From Nitrospirota bacterium (GTDB taxonomy: Bacteria > Nitrospirota > Thermodesulfovibrionia > UBA6902), in assembly GCA_003354025.1 (NCBI GenBank), contig PIVU01000005.1, positions 1-51,227 of the forward strand: 51,227 nt of DNA, read 5' to 3'. Below are positions 16,990-25,916 of this stretch, piece after piece. Both the position numbers and the translations under genes were made by a program. The notes under the pieces are model-generated. The model ran no database searches, was not told the origin of the DNA, and saw only the letters and a list, made by a program, of their open reading frames with translations. Positions within the stretch are counted from its first letter, which is position 1, and each line of letters opens with the position of its first letter.

Positions 16990-17692
16990 AATTTTCCTCC
17001 ATTACGAGATTGTGGTCAATGTCTCGAAGTGCTCGTTCAATTGCAAGTAAATAATCATTACTCCCTTCAGTGTTCCTGTTGAATAACTCAATCTGATACA
17101 ACACTGCAAGAAGGAAGATATCTGAGTAATGATGTGTCCAGAAATTCTTATCGCTATCACTTGAAAGAGTATCTGCATAAAAGAGTCCTTGTATCTCCAC
17201 ATCATAAGCAGCATCAGGAGGAGGTAAAATAATAACTCCTGTCACATCACTTGATGTTAACGATGCTGTGTAATTCATGAAGAAAGATGCAAGAGTGTTC
17301 ATATCATCATCGTCCTCAGAATAAATTGTTGCAATGGTATAATAGAGTGGATCAGACGAATCAGTAGATGCGATCGGACTTGCATAATCATCCTTGAGAA
17401 AAGCATAATCTCTCTTCCCCAGATGAACTCTCGCAGTCGCCGTATTCACCCAAACTTCATGTACAACTCGAATGTTAGCCACATTCACATACCATGTGTC
17501 AGCAGCAACTGCCTTGAAAAACTTCTGCATACTCCTTGGAGTATCTTGTCGTCGATCAAGGAAGCTCTGCGCTGCATGAATGAAAAAGTCCATTCCATCA
17601 TCAGCGAATGTGGACGGATTGACTAAATCATACCGTCCAGATCGTTGTGCACATAGAGTTCGAAATTCAAGAAATGTTTTCGATGCACTCAT
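16958..17692 (-). CDS. Head-tail connector/adaptor-like protein
   Basis: A 244-residue protein directly downstream of the major capsid gene, the usual place of the adaptor that joins the portal to the tail. It begins with a helical region (FLEFRTLCAQRSGRYDLVNP, about 6-25; FIHAAQSFLDRRQ, about 36-48), has a beta-rich centre and ends in helices (SDIFLLAVLYQIELF, then a helix to residue 230). From memory this helix-beta-helix plan resembles phage adaptor (gp4/gp6-like) proteins. Assignment rests on position and shape. Confidence 0.6.
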   Translation of the reverse strand: MSASKTFLEFRTLCAQRSGRYDLVNPSTFADDGMDFFIHAAQSFLDRRQDTPRSMQKFFKAVAADTWYVNVANIRVVHEVWVNTATARVHLGKRDYAFLKDDYASPIASTDSSDPLYYTIATIYSEDDDDMNTLASFFMNYTASLTSSDVTGVIILPPPDAAYDVEIQGLFYADTLSSDSDKNFWTHHYSDIFLLAVLYQIELFNRNTEGSNDYLLAIERALRDIDHNLVMEENYGVNQIDEPS

Positions 17693-17701
17693 ATTATGCT
17701 C

Positions 17702-18976
17702 CTAAGATAAAGGATTATCTTGATTAAAACCATTAAGCCAAGCAGTCCTATTCGCAAAGTGATATTCCAAACCACACTCAGTGAGGAATTGCTCATCTGT
17801 ACCATCAATTTGATTCCGTCCAGTGTTAGTTCCATCAGGATCAGCAATGAACTTAGTATCCTGGATAAAACGATATTTTAAATCTGCTGGATTAATCACA
17901 AGCATAGAATTCCGATAAGCTGCATCATAAGAGAAAAGAGGATGAATCTTCATATCAAGATCACCAAATGGAGTCTCCCAACGCTTAACCTTTATCCCAT
18001 ACGAAGTAGTACGCTCACTGATAGAATATTGACCATGTTCTTTGATCAAACGATTGATACCAAGGATGACACCAGAACCAACAAAAGCAAGACGTTGAGC
18101 TCCTCCATAACGGAAAACTGTTTCAAGTTGAGTATCAAGCCAATTCTCCCCATTACCGAGCCAAGTATCACCATCATAATCAGAATCAAGAGAAAAGTCA
18201 CTTGTCAAACCTCCAGCTTTTACCCATTTGATAAGACCTCCAGTCGTTCTCTCTGGCTTACCATTAGATCCAGTATTTGAAGTTCTCGCTCCATGAAGGA
18301 AAGCTTTCTCTATGCTTGTCCCGTGAAGTTTCATTGCCTCATTCTTACTCGCAAGATATTGTGCTTCAGTACGAAGAGTTGTCTGTCTCGCAGTACGAGT
18401 GATAGACAGCGGAGTCTTGAATATTTGCGTGAGATTATAACTCTCAGTAGGCAAATACGCAATCGCGTCAGGCATAGCAGAACCTTCAGCACTGATTGAT
18501 CCAACAACCTTTACCCAATTACAATCTGCAATACCAGTTGTAGTCGGATCATCTTCAAGCAGCTTAACTACAAGATAAGAGTTTGCTCCGTTTTTGACGA
18601 CTGAAGTTACTTTTGCCGTAGTGTCATCAGCATAATTCGCAGTATTGACAAGTAAACATTGATGCCCTGCACGGAAGAAATCAGAAATTGCTTCGGCCAT
18701 CTTAACATAAAGAGTATCTCCTGCGGATCCGGCAGTGGTGTATGCAGTAGAGAGTACATCAGTGTATACATTTGTTACTGCTCCAGCTTCAGCCGGAAGA
18801 GTCTTTTCCCACCAATAGTAACGAGGATCATTCGCTCGTTCTTGCGGCAACATACTGAGTAATGCCGTAAGTGGCATATCCCCATTTGGTTCCTGATAAA
18901 GCATCATTTGACGCCATGTGTACGGTCTTTGATTGGTTGACCAATCTCCTGTTCCCAACATTCCCATAAAAGCCAT
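17702..18976 (-). CDS. Major capsid protein
   Basis: A 424-residue protein with the strongest ribosome site in the operon (AAAGGAGGT before ATG at 18976). The N-terminus (RPYTWRQMMLYQEPNGDMPL, PRYYWWEKTLP) and mixed alpha/beta composition resemble SU10/DUF5309-like HK97-fold capsid proteins. The C-terminal half has a substrate-like arm (EKAFLHGARTSN) and a beta-strand end. Scaffold and portal upstream and connector downstream support the call. No cleaved delta domain is apparent, fitting a separate scaffold gene. Confidence 0.78.
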   Translation of the reverse strand: MAFMGMLGTGDWSTNQRPYTWRQMMLYQEPNGDMPLTALLSMLPQERANDPRYYWWEKTLPAEAGAVTNVYTDVLSTAYTTAGSAGDTLYVKMAEAISDFFRAGHQCLLVNTANYADDTTAKVTSVVKNGANSYLVVKLLEDDPTTTGIADCNWVKVVGSISAEGSAMPDAIAYLPTESYNLTQIFKTPLSITRTARQTTLRTEAQYLASKNEAMKLHGTSIEKAFLHGARTSNTGSNGKPERTTGGLIKWVKAGGLTSDFSLDSDYDGDTWLGNGENWLDTQLETVFRYGGAQRLAFVGSGVILGINRLIKEHGQYSISERTTSYGIKVKRWETPFGDLDMKIHPLFSYDAAYRNSMLVINPADLKYRFIQDTKFIADPDGTNTGRNQIDGTDEQFLTECGLEYHFANRTAWLNGFNQDNPLS

Positions 18977-19004
18977 ATATGACCTCCTTTGTTATTTAAT
19001 TAAT

Positions 19005-20060
19005 TTACGCTGTTTGAATTGCAATACCAGCAGCAGCACCAGTCGCATCCGGTGTATAACCATGGATGAATACTCCAGTAGTTGTTGACATCGCTGTCCC
19101 TGCATTAAGAGCAACACAATTGTTAAGTAATACTTCCCCGACAGTCAAACTCGCACCAAACGCTACATTTTGTGCTGGAGTTCCAGCAGAAGGTTTTGTA
19201 TTAATGAACTTACAACCATCGAATTCACAATAACGTTCAATATCAGTAGCATTTGCTCCATATACAAAACGATTAGCTGAATTAGAACTTTGCCTCCACA
19301 AGATACAATCTTTGAATATAGCATCTCTCGTTACTTTTCCAGCCCCACCAATGCCTTTTGTAAAGAGTACATTAGCTCGAATGATTGCACCAGAAATTAC
19401 ATTAGCACTCGATCCGATAACACAAGCTTCGAAACTTGGAGAATCACCATTACACACAAGCTCACTCGCTCCAGTTACATCTAGATCTGTTGACTTGTAG
19501 ATTTCACAATTCAAATACCTTGCATATTCTCCAGCTTCAACAACAGAATAAAGTCCCTCAGCAACTGTATTGGCATTGATGAATTTAATATTCGTAAATG
19601 TATTTCCAACTCCTGTATTTATCATAGTTGCAATATTAGTTGCAGTTTCAGTCGCAGTACAAGAGATTTTAGCTCGTGCTCCAATCCCATAAGGATTAGC
19701 TACAGGACCTTGATAACCTATTGTGTGTACTCGATTTTTCGACATTGTCACCATCGTACCACTCGCTTCAACAACTGTCGATCCACCCTGCACCCATATG
19801 ATATCATTCTTACTGGTCGTCACTGCCGCAACAGCAGTTGAATAAGTTTTGAACGGAGTTGATGGTGATGTTCCGTTATTCGTATCTGCTCCAGTTGCAT
19901 AATCAACAAAGTACTCAGTTCCAAACGGACCAGACATTGCTGACTTCCCCACAAGCTGCTTCAAATACCCCATTCCAGTTTTACTCGTATCCACTGGTCC
20001 TGTGGCAGCAGCAGTTTGTTCGTCTCCGAAGGCTCTTCGGAATATTCTACTAATTCCCAT
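19005..20060 (-). CDS. Parallel beta-helix protein in the capsid module
   Basis: The 351-residue protein has a short helical start (about 1-40), then a motif common to pectate-lyase-like right-handed beta-helices (EYFVDYATGADTNNGTSPST, about 49-68) and regularly spaced Asn/Cys/Gly strand turns to about residue 330. No catalytic set of a polysaccharide lyase is obvious. It lies between a small beta protein and the capsid gene, so it may decorate the head, or be a short fibre or spike. The strong ribosome site TAAGGAGGT suggests high expression. Confidence 0.6.
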   Translation of the reverse strand: MGISRIFRRAFGDEQTAAATGPVDTSKTGMGYLKQLVGKSAMSGPFGTEYFVDYATGADTNNGTSPSTPFKTYSTAVAAVTTSKNDIIWVQGGSTVVEASGTMVTMSKNRVHTIGYQGPVANPYGIGARAKISCTATETATNIATMINTGVGNTFTNIKFINANTVAEGLYSVVEAGEYARYLNCEIYKSTDLDVTGASELVCNGDSPSFEACVIGSSANVISGAIIRANVLFTKGIGGAGKVTRDAIFKDCILWRQSSNSANRFVYGANATDIERYCEFDGCKFINTKPSAGTPAQNVAFGASLTVGEVLLNNCVALNAGTAMSTTTGVFIHGYTPDATGAAAGIAIQTA

Positions 20061-20074
20061 AACTTACCTCCTTA

Positions 20075-20461
20075 TTATGCCACACCATCAAATGTTACTA
20101 CCCATTCTCTACCAGTACTGAAAAATATTGCTTTATCACCATCAGCATCCATATCACCATAAGTGCTTATCTCAGCTGCCGTACCTTCTTGTTCATACAC
20201 TGACAAATCCCCACCAGCTGCACCAACAGGAGCTTCAATGTAATAGCTCATTCCTGTGCAATCACCTACAGGAGGCAACGTAATTATCGCAACCGCATCT
20301 CCACCAGCACTTGTAGTGTCAACAATAACATGAGTATCACCAACTTTCATTTGATACGTAGGTGATGCTGCTGTGAGAGTTACATGTAGGAGATTGTTCC
20401 CACTTAAACTCTGCAACGTTTTAATATTTTCTGTTTGTTCTCTTCCTCTTCCATCTGCCAT
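20075..20461 (-). CDS. Small beta-rich capsid-associated protein
   Basis: A 128-residue protein with many Thr/Val/Gly strands (LLHVTLTAASPTYQMKVGDT, then a Gly/Asp-rich middle) and a C-terminal GREWVVTFDGVA. Size, beta content and position between scaffold and capsid fit a decoration protein or head-fibre unit. AAGGAGG precedes the ATG. No family confirmed. Confidence 0.6.
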   Translation of the reverse strand: MADGRGREQTENIKTLQSLSGNNLLHVTLTAASPTYQMKVGDTHVIVDTTSAGGDAVAIITLPPVGDCTGMSYYIEAPVGAAGGDLSVYEQEGTAAEISTYGDMDADGDKAIFFSTGREWVVTFDGVA

Positions 20462-20472
20462 ATAAATCCTCC

Positions 20473-20649
20473 TTATTTATTAGTTAATGTTTTTACTTCA
20501 TTTACACTAATTTCTCTGTAAGATGCATTAAAAATATCTTTAGGGGACCAGGAAGTATAACCATCTGAATAAACAACCTTCATACCTTCAACACCATCTT
20601 TCATTTCATTTTCTGCCAAAACAATTTTTGTCCCTATATATTTTTTCAT
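20473..20649 (-). CDS. Unknown 58-residue protein
   Basis: A small gene fills the gap before the scaffold gene. ATG at 20649 follows AAGGAGGAGGATA, and the stop is at 20473-20475. The product begins MKKYIGTKIVLAENEMKDG and ends EVKTLTNK. Its middle (VVYSDGYTSWSPKDIFNASY) looks like a small beta domain as in phage proteins with a single Gly-Trp-Ser-Pro strand pair. The good ribosome site and operon spacing support it as real. Confidence 0.75.
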   Translation of the reverse strand: MKKYIGTKIVLAENEMKDGVEGMKVVYSDGYTSWSPKDIFNASYREISVNEVKTLTNK

Positions 20650-20660
20650 TATCCTCCTCC

Positions 20661-21602
20661 TTATCTTACATTCATCATTTCATCCAACTCAGCCTGAAGA
20701 GGATCTAACTCGACTACCTTCTTCGGTCTCGATGCAGTTTTAGGTTTCTTCTTCTGCACCTTAGTTGAATTCGTTTCTACATTCTTTACAACTTTATCTT
20801 TCGCAGGAAGCTTAAGTGCTATCCTGGTTTTCACTGCCGTTTCCTCAAGTACCTGATCAAGAGTCCAATCAGCATGTTCACTTTTGATTGCGTCAACATA
20901 TCGTCTGACTGTTGGCCGGTATGAATTGAGATCGGAATGTTCAGTGTAGAAGTCATTGACAATTTTTGTCATATGTTGAGTCTGTTGAGCTTGATGTTCA
21001 AGTACTTTCGGAATAGAAAGCATAACTGCCTGTTTAGTAGATTCCTGAATCTTTTGTGCAAAATCATTAAGAAATTTATTTGTCTTTTCAGGACTCTCAA
21101 ACACCTCATCGAAATCAACTCCTTCTGTATAATCAATTACTTCTGTCTTCGGAACTACCTTTACCTCAGGCTTAACGACTTCAGCTTTCGGAACTTCTGT
21201 TGTCATTTGCTTATCATTGATAATTCCATTTAACCGATTAATCTCTTGCCGAAGATCTGTAATCTCAGTATCATCTTCAACCTCAACCTCATCTTCAACC
21301 TCATCTTCAACTATTTCTCCAACTTCTTCTGTCTTTGTTCCCTTTTCAACTGGATCAACAGTTGTCTCTTCTTTTGTTTCTTTAACGCCTTCATCTGTTT
21401 TTGCCACGATTTTTGTTTCTGGCTCATTAGTAGACTCTTTTTCTGTCATCTCAAATTGTAAGATATCACCAAGTTCTTCTTGAAGATCTGCATAATCTGC
21501 CGGATCTGCATGTTCTGCATTCCCTTCTTTATTATCACTTGTTACTGCTGGTGCAACTTCTGTTACTTCACTATTTTCTACTACTGCCTCTGGCGTTGCC
21601 AT
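20661..21602 (-). CDS. Scaffold protein
   Basis: A 313-residue very acidic, disordered-to-coiled-coil protein. ATG at 21602 is preferred because AGGAG lies about seven bases upstream; an in-frame ATG at 21644 has no such site. Residues about 1-135 are Glu/Asp/Thr-rich, with a coiled coil around 115-130 (DLRQEINRLNGIINDKQ). The C-terminal third is basic (Lys-rich to about 298). Acidic plus helical plus basic C-terminus, next to portal and capsid, is the standard scaffold layout. Confidence 0.75.
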   Translation of the reverse strand: MATPEAVVENSEVTEVAPAVTSDNKEGNAEHADPADYADLQEELGDILQFEMTEKESTNEPETKIVAKTDEGVKETKEETTVDPVEKGTKTEEVGEIVEDEVEDEVEVEDDTEITDLRQEINRLNGIINDKQMTTEVPKAEVVKPEVKVVPKTEVIDYTEGVDFDEVFESPEKTNKFLNDFAQKIQESTKQAVMLSIPKVLEHQAQQTQHMTKIVNDFYTEHSDLNSYRPTVRRYVDAIKSEHADWTLDQVLEETAVKTRIALKLPAKDKVVKNVETNSTKVQKKKPKTASRPKKVVELDPLQAELDEMMNVR

Positions 21603-21606
21603 ACTC

Positions 21607-21861
21607 TTACTCCTTTTGTTTAAATTCTGCTTCTTTCTGTTCAATGTTTAGATCATCTATCATTATGTCCAATATTTCCAATATAATATCACAAGTATTG
21701 AGACTTCCTATGAATCTTTGTATATCCCTATCCGTTGTATTTTTATTTCTTATTTCAACATGAAAATGATTAATCATCTGATATATCCTGTCCTCAACAT
21801 CTTTCCAAACCAGTGACTCCTTCATCTCTTTAATTTCTGCAATTGAGCAATTCATCATCAT
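21607..21861 (-). CDS. Unknown helical protein between portal and scaffold
   Basis: The start region has three ATGs in a row (21861, 21858, 21855) directly after AGGAG; the third has the best spacing, giving 82 residues. The product is helical (SIAEIKEMKESLVWKDVEDR; NTCDIILEILDIMIDDLNIEQ) and acidic to the end. It may help assemble the portal or scaffold; there is no motif for a firm call. Confidence 0.6.
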   Translation of the reverse strand: MMMNCSIAEIKEMKESLVWKDVEDRIYQMINHFHVEIRNKNTTDRDIQRFIGSLNTCDIILEILDIMIDDLNIEQKEAEFKQKE

Positions 21862-21864
21862 CTC

Positions 21865-23805
21865 CTACTGATTATTAAATTCATCTTGTGGAACTATATT
21901 ACCTGCCTGCACCTGCTGTGCAACTTGTTCATCCGATTTGATCTTAAATTCACTAACATCCTTCACTCCAGAGTTTTCCGCTATATGAGTGAAGATTCTA
22001 CTGAGACTGAATTCTTGTTGAAGTTGCTCACTTTGAGCAATTATTTCAAACAGTTGTCCCCAAACTGGAGGAAAATTACTTCCCGGTATAACACCATCTC
22101 GGACTTGTACATCATAGTTGATAAGAATATCCATCGGAGATATCTTTAATTTACCATCTTGTACATTCACTGCTCGACTATTCATAAGAGTATCTTGCCA
22201 ACGACCATTTGTCTTGGCCCAAAGCTCCTCATCCATGAATTGCTGACAGTTAGAAGCAAACTGTTCCCCAATTGGTTGCATACTTTGAATAGCAATAACA
22301 TTAGCAATCCGCTCCATTCTCGTAAATCCGCCTTGCTGAGTTCCTTGAAATTCTCCCTTAGTAAGTCTCTCCGGTCCAGATTGTCTCAAACTCCCTTGCA
22401 TTGCAGAATCTGCTCCACTGATTTGGTCAATCGCATCAGTTAGAATTTTCGTATCAATCATATGTCCTTGTGTTACATCATGGATAGGAAGCTGTTTGAT
22501 CGCGTCATTAACTCCTTGACCGAAGGCCGATTTTCTCAACCGAATAATACCTCCAGCTTTTGGATTCCTCAAATCCGGTACATTAATCATACTCGGATCA
22601 ACAATGAATTGGTCATTAACCGCCTTCCGAACATTAGTAATATGAGAAGATAAATTCCAATCCAGATAATGCTGAAGTCCGTATAGAACCTCCATACGAG
22701 AGATCGGAGTACTCGAATAGCCATCGAAGTCAGGACTGCATAATCCTATTGGAATTTGATTATGTGCAAGTTTAACTTGATGTGCTTGGATAAGAACTGA
22801 ATCCGCAGCTACTGCAACCTTCCACAATTCTGGCCTATCACTATCAGACAATTTCCATTCACTTGGAATAAGACGAATGTACATATGAATGATATCCATC
22901 TCATTTGTTTCTGATGTGTTATATGGATATTCAGAAGTTTCAGCTTTTTTATTCCTTCCAGAATCATCTCTATTATAAATTGTTGATTGAAAATTCTTAA
23001 CCTTAACAAGATACTTAACATTGAAATAATCATCAACTCCATTATCTTCATCCTCTTGCATGACCAAACGATTGTTACGTTCAACCCATCCGAAGAATTC
23101 TCCCTTCTGAGCATTACCCAGAGCAATGTTTGGATCTGGCAGAGTCAGATAAGGATCGATATTGAAGAGTTCATTACCCTCATATACAGTCTTCCAAGTC
23201 TGCTTTTTCTTACCTCTTGTAGGATTTCCCACCGCATCAATTGTTTGATTAGCCGCAATCTTCCATCCTTTCTGAACATTCCATCCAGTACCAACAATGC
23301 CAAATCCATATTTAAGCGAATCTGAAAACTGTGTATGAAGATTTAATATAATACGTGACTTCTCACAATGCTGTTCGATTGCTTTTTCAAGTAAGATTGC
23401 TCCAATAGTGTCTTCAGGACTAACACCTTCATAACGAAAAATTGGCTTTTGATTAAACACTGCAAGCAAATAACCAAGTATTGTCTCATGAATTGCATAA
23501 GTGTATGGATAGATAAGACTAACAGGTTTTCGATGATCTTGATTCTGTATATTCTTCTCAGTCGTCGACAAATCCACAAACGTAGTCATAGTCTCATCGA
23601 TCTTATTCCAAGATTCAAATCTCGCAGCTAACTTCTCAGAAGAAGTCTGAGCCCTCTGCATAATCTTAGTGACCAGCTGCTCGTGCTCGACTGACCAAGG
23701 AGTAAAGTCATGCCCTTTGGAATACTTGTATAGCTTTCCCATACTTCTCATCTCAGTGATATTAGCAGCATTCGCATTCTCAGTCGTTTGTATAATGTGA
23801 GGCAT
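21865..23805 (-). CDS. Portal protein
   Basis: A 646-residue protein between the terminase side and the scaffold, the usual portal place. The N-terminal 150 residues are helical with basic and aromatic residues (KYSKGHDFTPWSVEHEQL; HETILGYLLAVFNQKPIFRY). The middle (about 190-430) is beta-rich with a portal-like wing, and a long C-terminal helix region with Gln-rich segments (QLQQEFSLSRIF, QQVQAGN) fits a crown or barrel. The size matches podovirus portals. TAATG couples it to the upstream small gene. Confidence 0.8.
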   Translation of the reverse strand: MPHIIQTTENANAANITEMRSMGKLYKYSKGHDFTPWSVEHEQLVTKIMQRAQTSSEKLAARFESWNKIDETMTTFVDLSTTEKNIQNQDHRKPVSLIYPYTYAIHETILGYLLAVFNQKPIFRYEGVSPEDTIGAILLEKAIEQHCEKSRIILNLHTQFSDSLKYGFGIVGTGWNVQKGWKIAANQTIDAVGNPTRGKKKQTWKTVYEGNELFNIDPYLTLPDPNIALGNAQKGEFFGWVERNNRLVMQEDEDNGVDDYFNVKYLVKVKNFQSTIYNRDDSGRNKKAETSEYPYNTSETNEMDIIHMYIRLIPSEWKLSDSDRPELWKVAVAADSVLIQAHQVKLAHNQIPIGLCSPDFDGYSSTPISRMEVLYGLQHYLDWNLSSHITNVRKAVNDQFIVDPSMINVPDLRNPKAGGIIRLRKSAFGQGVNDAIKQLPIHDVTQGHMIDTKILTDAIDQISGADSAMQGSLRQSGPERLTKGEFQGTQQGGFTRMERIANVIAIQSMQPIGEQFASNCQQFMDEELWAKTNGRWQDTLMNSRAVNVQDGKLKISPMDILINYDVQVRDGVIPGSNFPPVWGQLFEIIAQSEQLQQEFSLSRIFTHIAENSGVKDVSEFKIKSDEQVAQQVQAGNIVPQDEFNNQ

Positions 23806-24005
23806 TATTTATCCTTCTTATCCTTACCATTAATTTTCAATCCCCCAGGAGAATCAGCTAAAACATTTAACATCCTTGGAATAAAGTTAACAACCCAATG
23901 AAGCCTCTTCGCCCACTTCGGATTGAGAAATTTAAGAATCATTGGATAGCAAGCTATTGCAATTCCAATAATTTCTGGTTTCGTTATTTCATTAATGTCA
24001 ATCAT
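23805..24005 (-). CDS. Unknown 66-residue protein, weakly hydrophobic
   Basis: ATG at 24005 follows AAAGGAGAA. The product has a hydrophobic stretch (EIIGIAIACYPMILKFL, about 11-27) and a second short one (LHWVVNFIPRMLNVLA, about 35-50) before a Lys-rich tail. It could be a small membrane protein or a peripheral helix protein; a holin role is possible but unsupported, since the segments are short. Confidence 0.6.
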   Translation of the reverse strand: MIDINEITKPEIIGIAIACYPMILKFLNPKWAKRLHWVVNFIPRMLNVLADSPGGLKINGKDKKDK

Positions 24006-24016
24006 GTTGTTCTCCT

Positions 24017-25144
24017 TTATTGTAAATTTAAAACTGTACCTGAACCAATATTTGTCACAACGCCTGTATCTATCTGGGTAACTCCTGGAGTACTTTCTTC
24101 TCCTTCTCCACCAATTGTTATAGCGTAGCCAGGTGAGGCATCTCCAGCAGCATCAACTACAAAAACATATACATTATCGTCAACCGTATACGAACCTGCA
24201 TTAAGCTCGATTGTGATTTCAGTGCCACTCCATGCTGTTGGGATTTGAATTTCTTTATGTCCAGATGACGTAAATACTTCATTATTTCCAATTTCTACCC
24301 GTGACCTGGTTTGACTCAAATAAAGATCATCATAATAAATATTCATATCTCTGTTTGTTTCAGCAGGAGTTAAATTACCATAATAATGACCAAGAAGGAT
24401 ATACCTCCAATTTGTATTATCTCCTGTATTATGAGTTAATATGTTATTCTTAGATATAATGACTTCACTTCCTGATCTACCGATTCTTCTCCATTCGTAC
24501 TCACCATCCTCAACGTTGATAGTTCCACGCTGATACCAGTATTCAAATCTTTGCCAAGTTCCTAACAACCAAGCATCATTTTCTTGTGGGTAACAATCTT
24601 GCCAAACACTATTAACTACAGAGCATACATTGTTGTTGTCCCAACCAGAAGCCCCATACCATAGATCACCAAGAATAGCCGTAGTTGCACCATAAACTTG
24701 ATTTACTTTTATTCTGGCATTCTTCCATTGAAATCTTGTGGCAGCATCATTTTTATCAAGATACACCCATCCAGTGATATAAGCTTCAGTCACTCCCCCA
24801 GCACCAAAATCATAATAAGCTCCCATTCCAACCTGATCATCAATAAAATCACATAAAAGACTTTGACCTGTATGAGCTTCAACATTCGAATAAGTAATAT
24901 TTTGAGACGCACCAGAAACATAAGTATTACTCCAGTCTGTTTTTGCAAAATCAGCTCCTGGAGTCCCTGCATCAATATTAGCTTTTGTCCATTCAAAGTT
25001 TAAATCATTACTGCCAAAAGAACTTCCAGTAATCACAATACTTTCCCCATCATCTATTGTACCACTGACAGACGATATTGAAGGAGCAGAAAAACAATAA
25101 GATGCAAAAGTTAAGATTATCAATATGTAAATTAATTTTTTCAT
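24017..25144 (-). CDS. Signal-peptide-bearing IPT/TIG and lectin-like protein
   Basis: The 375-residue protein starts with a Sec signal peptide (MKKLIYILIILTFASYCFS, cleavage likely after S19). It continues with an IPT/TIG-like beta-sandwich (PSISSVSGTIDDGESIVITG, about 21-40) and a concanavalin-type central domain with YYDFGAGGVTEAYITGWVYL (about 115-134). A second IPT-like domain sits near the end (EITIELNAGSYTVDDNVYVF). Such domains bind sugars or other proteins. Its place between portal and terminase genes suggests a fibre or adhesin, but export is signalled. Confidence 0.65.
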   Translation of the reverse strand: MKKLIYILIILTFASYCFSAPSISSVSGTIDDGESIVITGSSFGSNDLNFEWTKANIDAGTPGADFAKTDWSNTYVSGASQNITYSNVEAHTGQSLLCDFIDDQVGMGAYYDFGAGGVTEAYITGWVYLDKNDAATRFQWKNARIKVNQVYGATTAILGDLWYGASGWDNNNVCSVVNSVWQDCYPQENDAWLLGTWQRFEYWYQRGTINVEDGEYEWRRIGRSGSEVIISKNNILTHNTGDNTNWRYILLGHYYGNLTPAETNRDMNIYYDDLYLSQTRSRVEIGNNEVFTSSGHKEIQIPTAWSGTEITIELNAGSYTVDDNVYVFVVDAAGDASPGYAITIGGEGEESTPGVTQIDTGVVTNIGSGTVLNLQ

Positions 25145-25151
25145 ATTCCCT

Positions 25152-25916
25152 TTATCGAGGCGAAGTAGCCAAGTCTTTTAATGCATTCAAATCTCGTGTA
25201 ACATCATTTGATATTGCATGGTTATCACTATAAGTATCACTACCTGCGCCTGCATTATTACCAAACCTTAAAATAACAGCAGCGTTTCCCATTGCATCAT
25301 AGGCATCTGAAACAATAGATGTATTAGACCCATTGATTTTAAGAGTTGCACCATTCCCTGCTTGGTCAAGTATAATTTCTACATAATACCATGTATCAGC
25401 CACAAGAGTTGCTCCAGATGTTGTAGCATTAACATCAAAACTGCCACTTGATCTCACACGGAGGAATAATTCCCCATCAGTAGCACTTTGTAGATATACA
25501 TAATTATTTGCATCATACTCAGAATAAAAGATTTGTATTGTCGCCACCCAACTCGTTACTACATAGAAATAAAACCCAATTCTTGAGTCATTAAGATCAA
25601 TAATATCACCACCTGAAGGAACAAACTCCATATAATCTCCTGAGGAATCAGTAAACAATCCCCAAGAACCAATCTTTTTACTTGCTTCAGTCACATCACA
25701 ATCTGATGTAATTGTCCCAGTCGTATCTCCGGCGGAGTAATCATCACCAGACATTGTATATGTAGGAGTTGACCACGTCCCCTCCCATGAACACCAAAAT
25801 GTTATATCAGTGTAACTTCCAGCAGCAGTTTCCTGAGTCGCAACTGAGCCAGACAGTCCAGCATCAGCTATGCAAAGAGTTGGAAGAAGTAAGAATAGCA
25901 GTAAGAGTTTCTTCAC
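25152..25916 (-). CDS. Signal-peptide-bearing LamG/concanavalin-like protein
   Basis: A 254-residue protein with GTG start at 25916 (AGAGGAG nine bases upstream; TAGTG overlap with the previous stop). The signal peptide is MKKLLLLFLLLPTLCIADA, cut after A19. The body is a single LamG-like jelly roll: strand IGFYFYVVTSWVATIQIFY, then DANNYVYLQSATDGELFLR, and TWYYVEIILDQAGNGATLKI near residue 170. Lectin-like domains of this type bind glycans. A host-surface binding role is likely; location inside or outside the virion is open. Confidence 0.65.
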   Translation of the reverse strand: MKKLLLLFLLLPTLCIADAGLSGSVATQETAAGSYTDITFWCSWEGTWSTPTYTMSGDDYSAGDTTGTITSDCDVTEASKKIGSWGLFTDSSGDYMEFVPSGGDIIDLNDSRIGFYFYVVTSWVATIQIFYSEYDANNYVYLQSATDGELFLRVRSSGSFDVNATTSGATLVADTWYYVEIILDQAGNGATLKINGSNTSIVSDAYDAMGNAAVILRFGNNAGAGSDTYSDNHAISNDVTRDLNALKDLATSPR

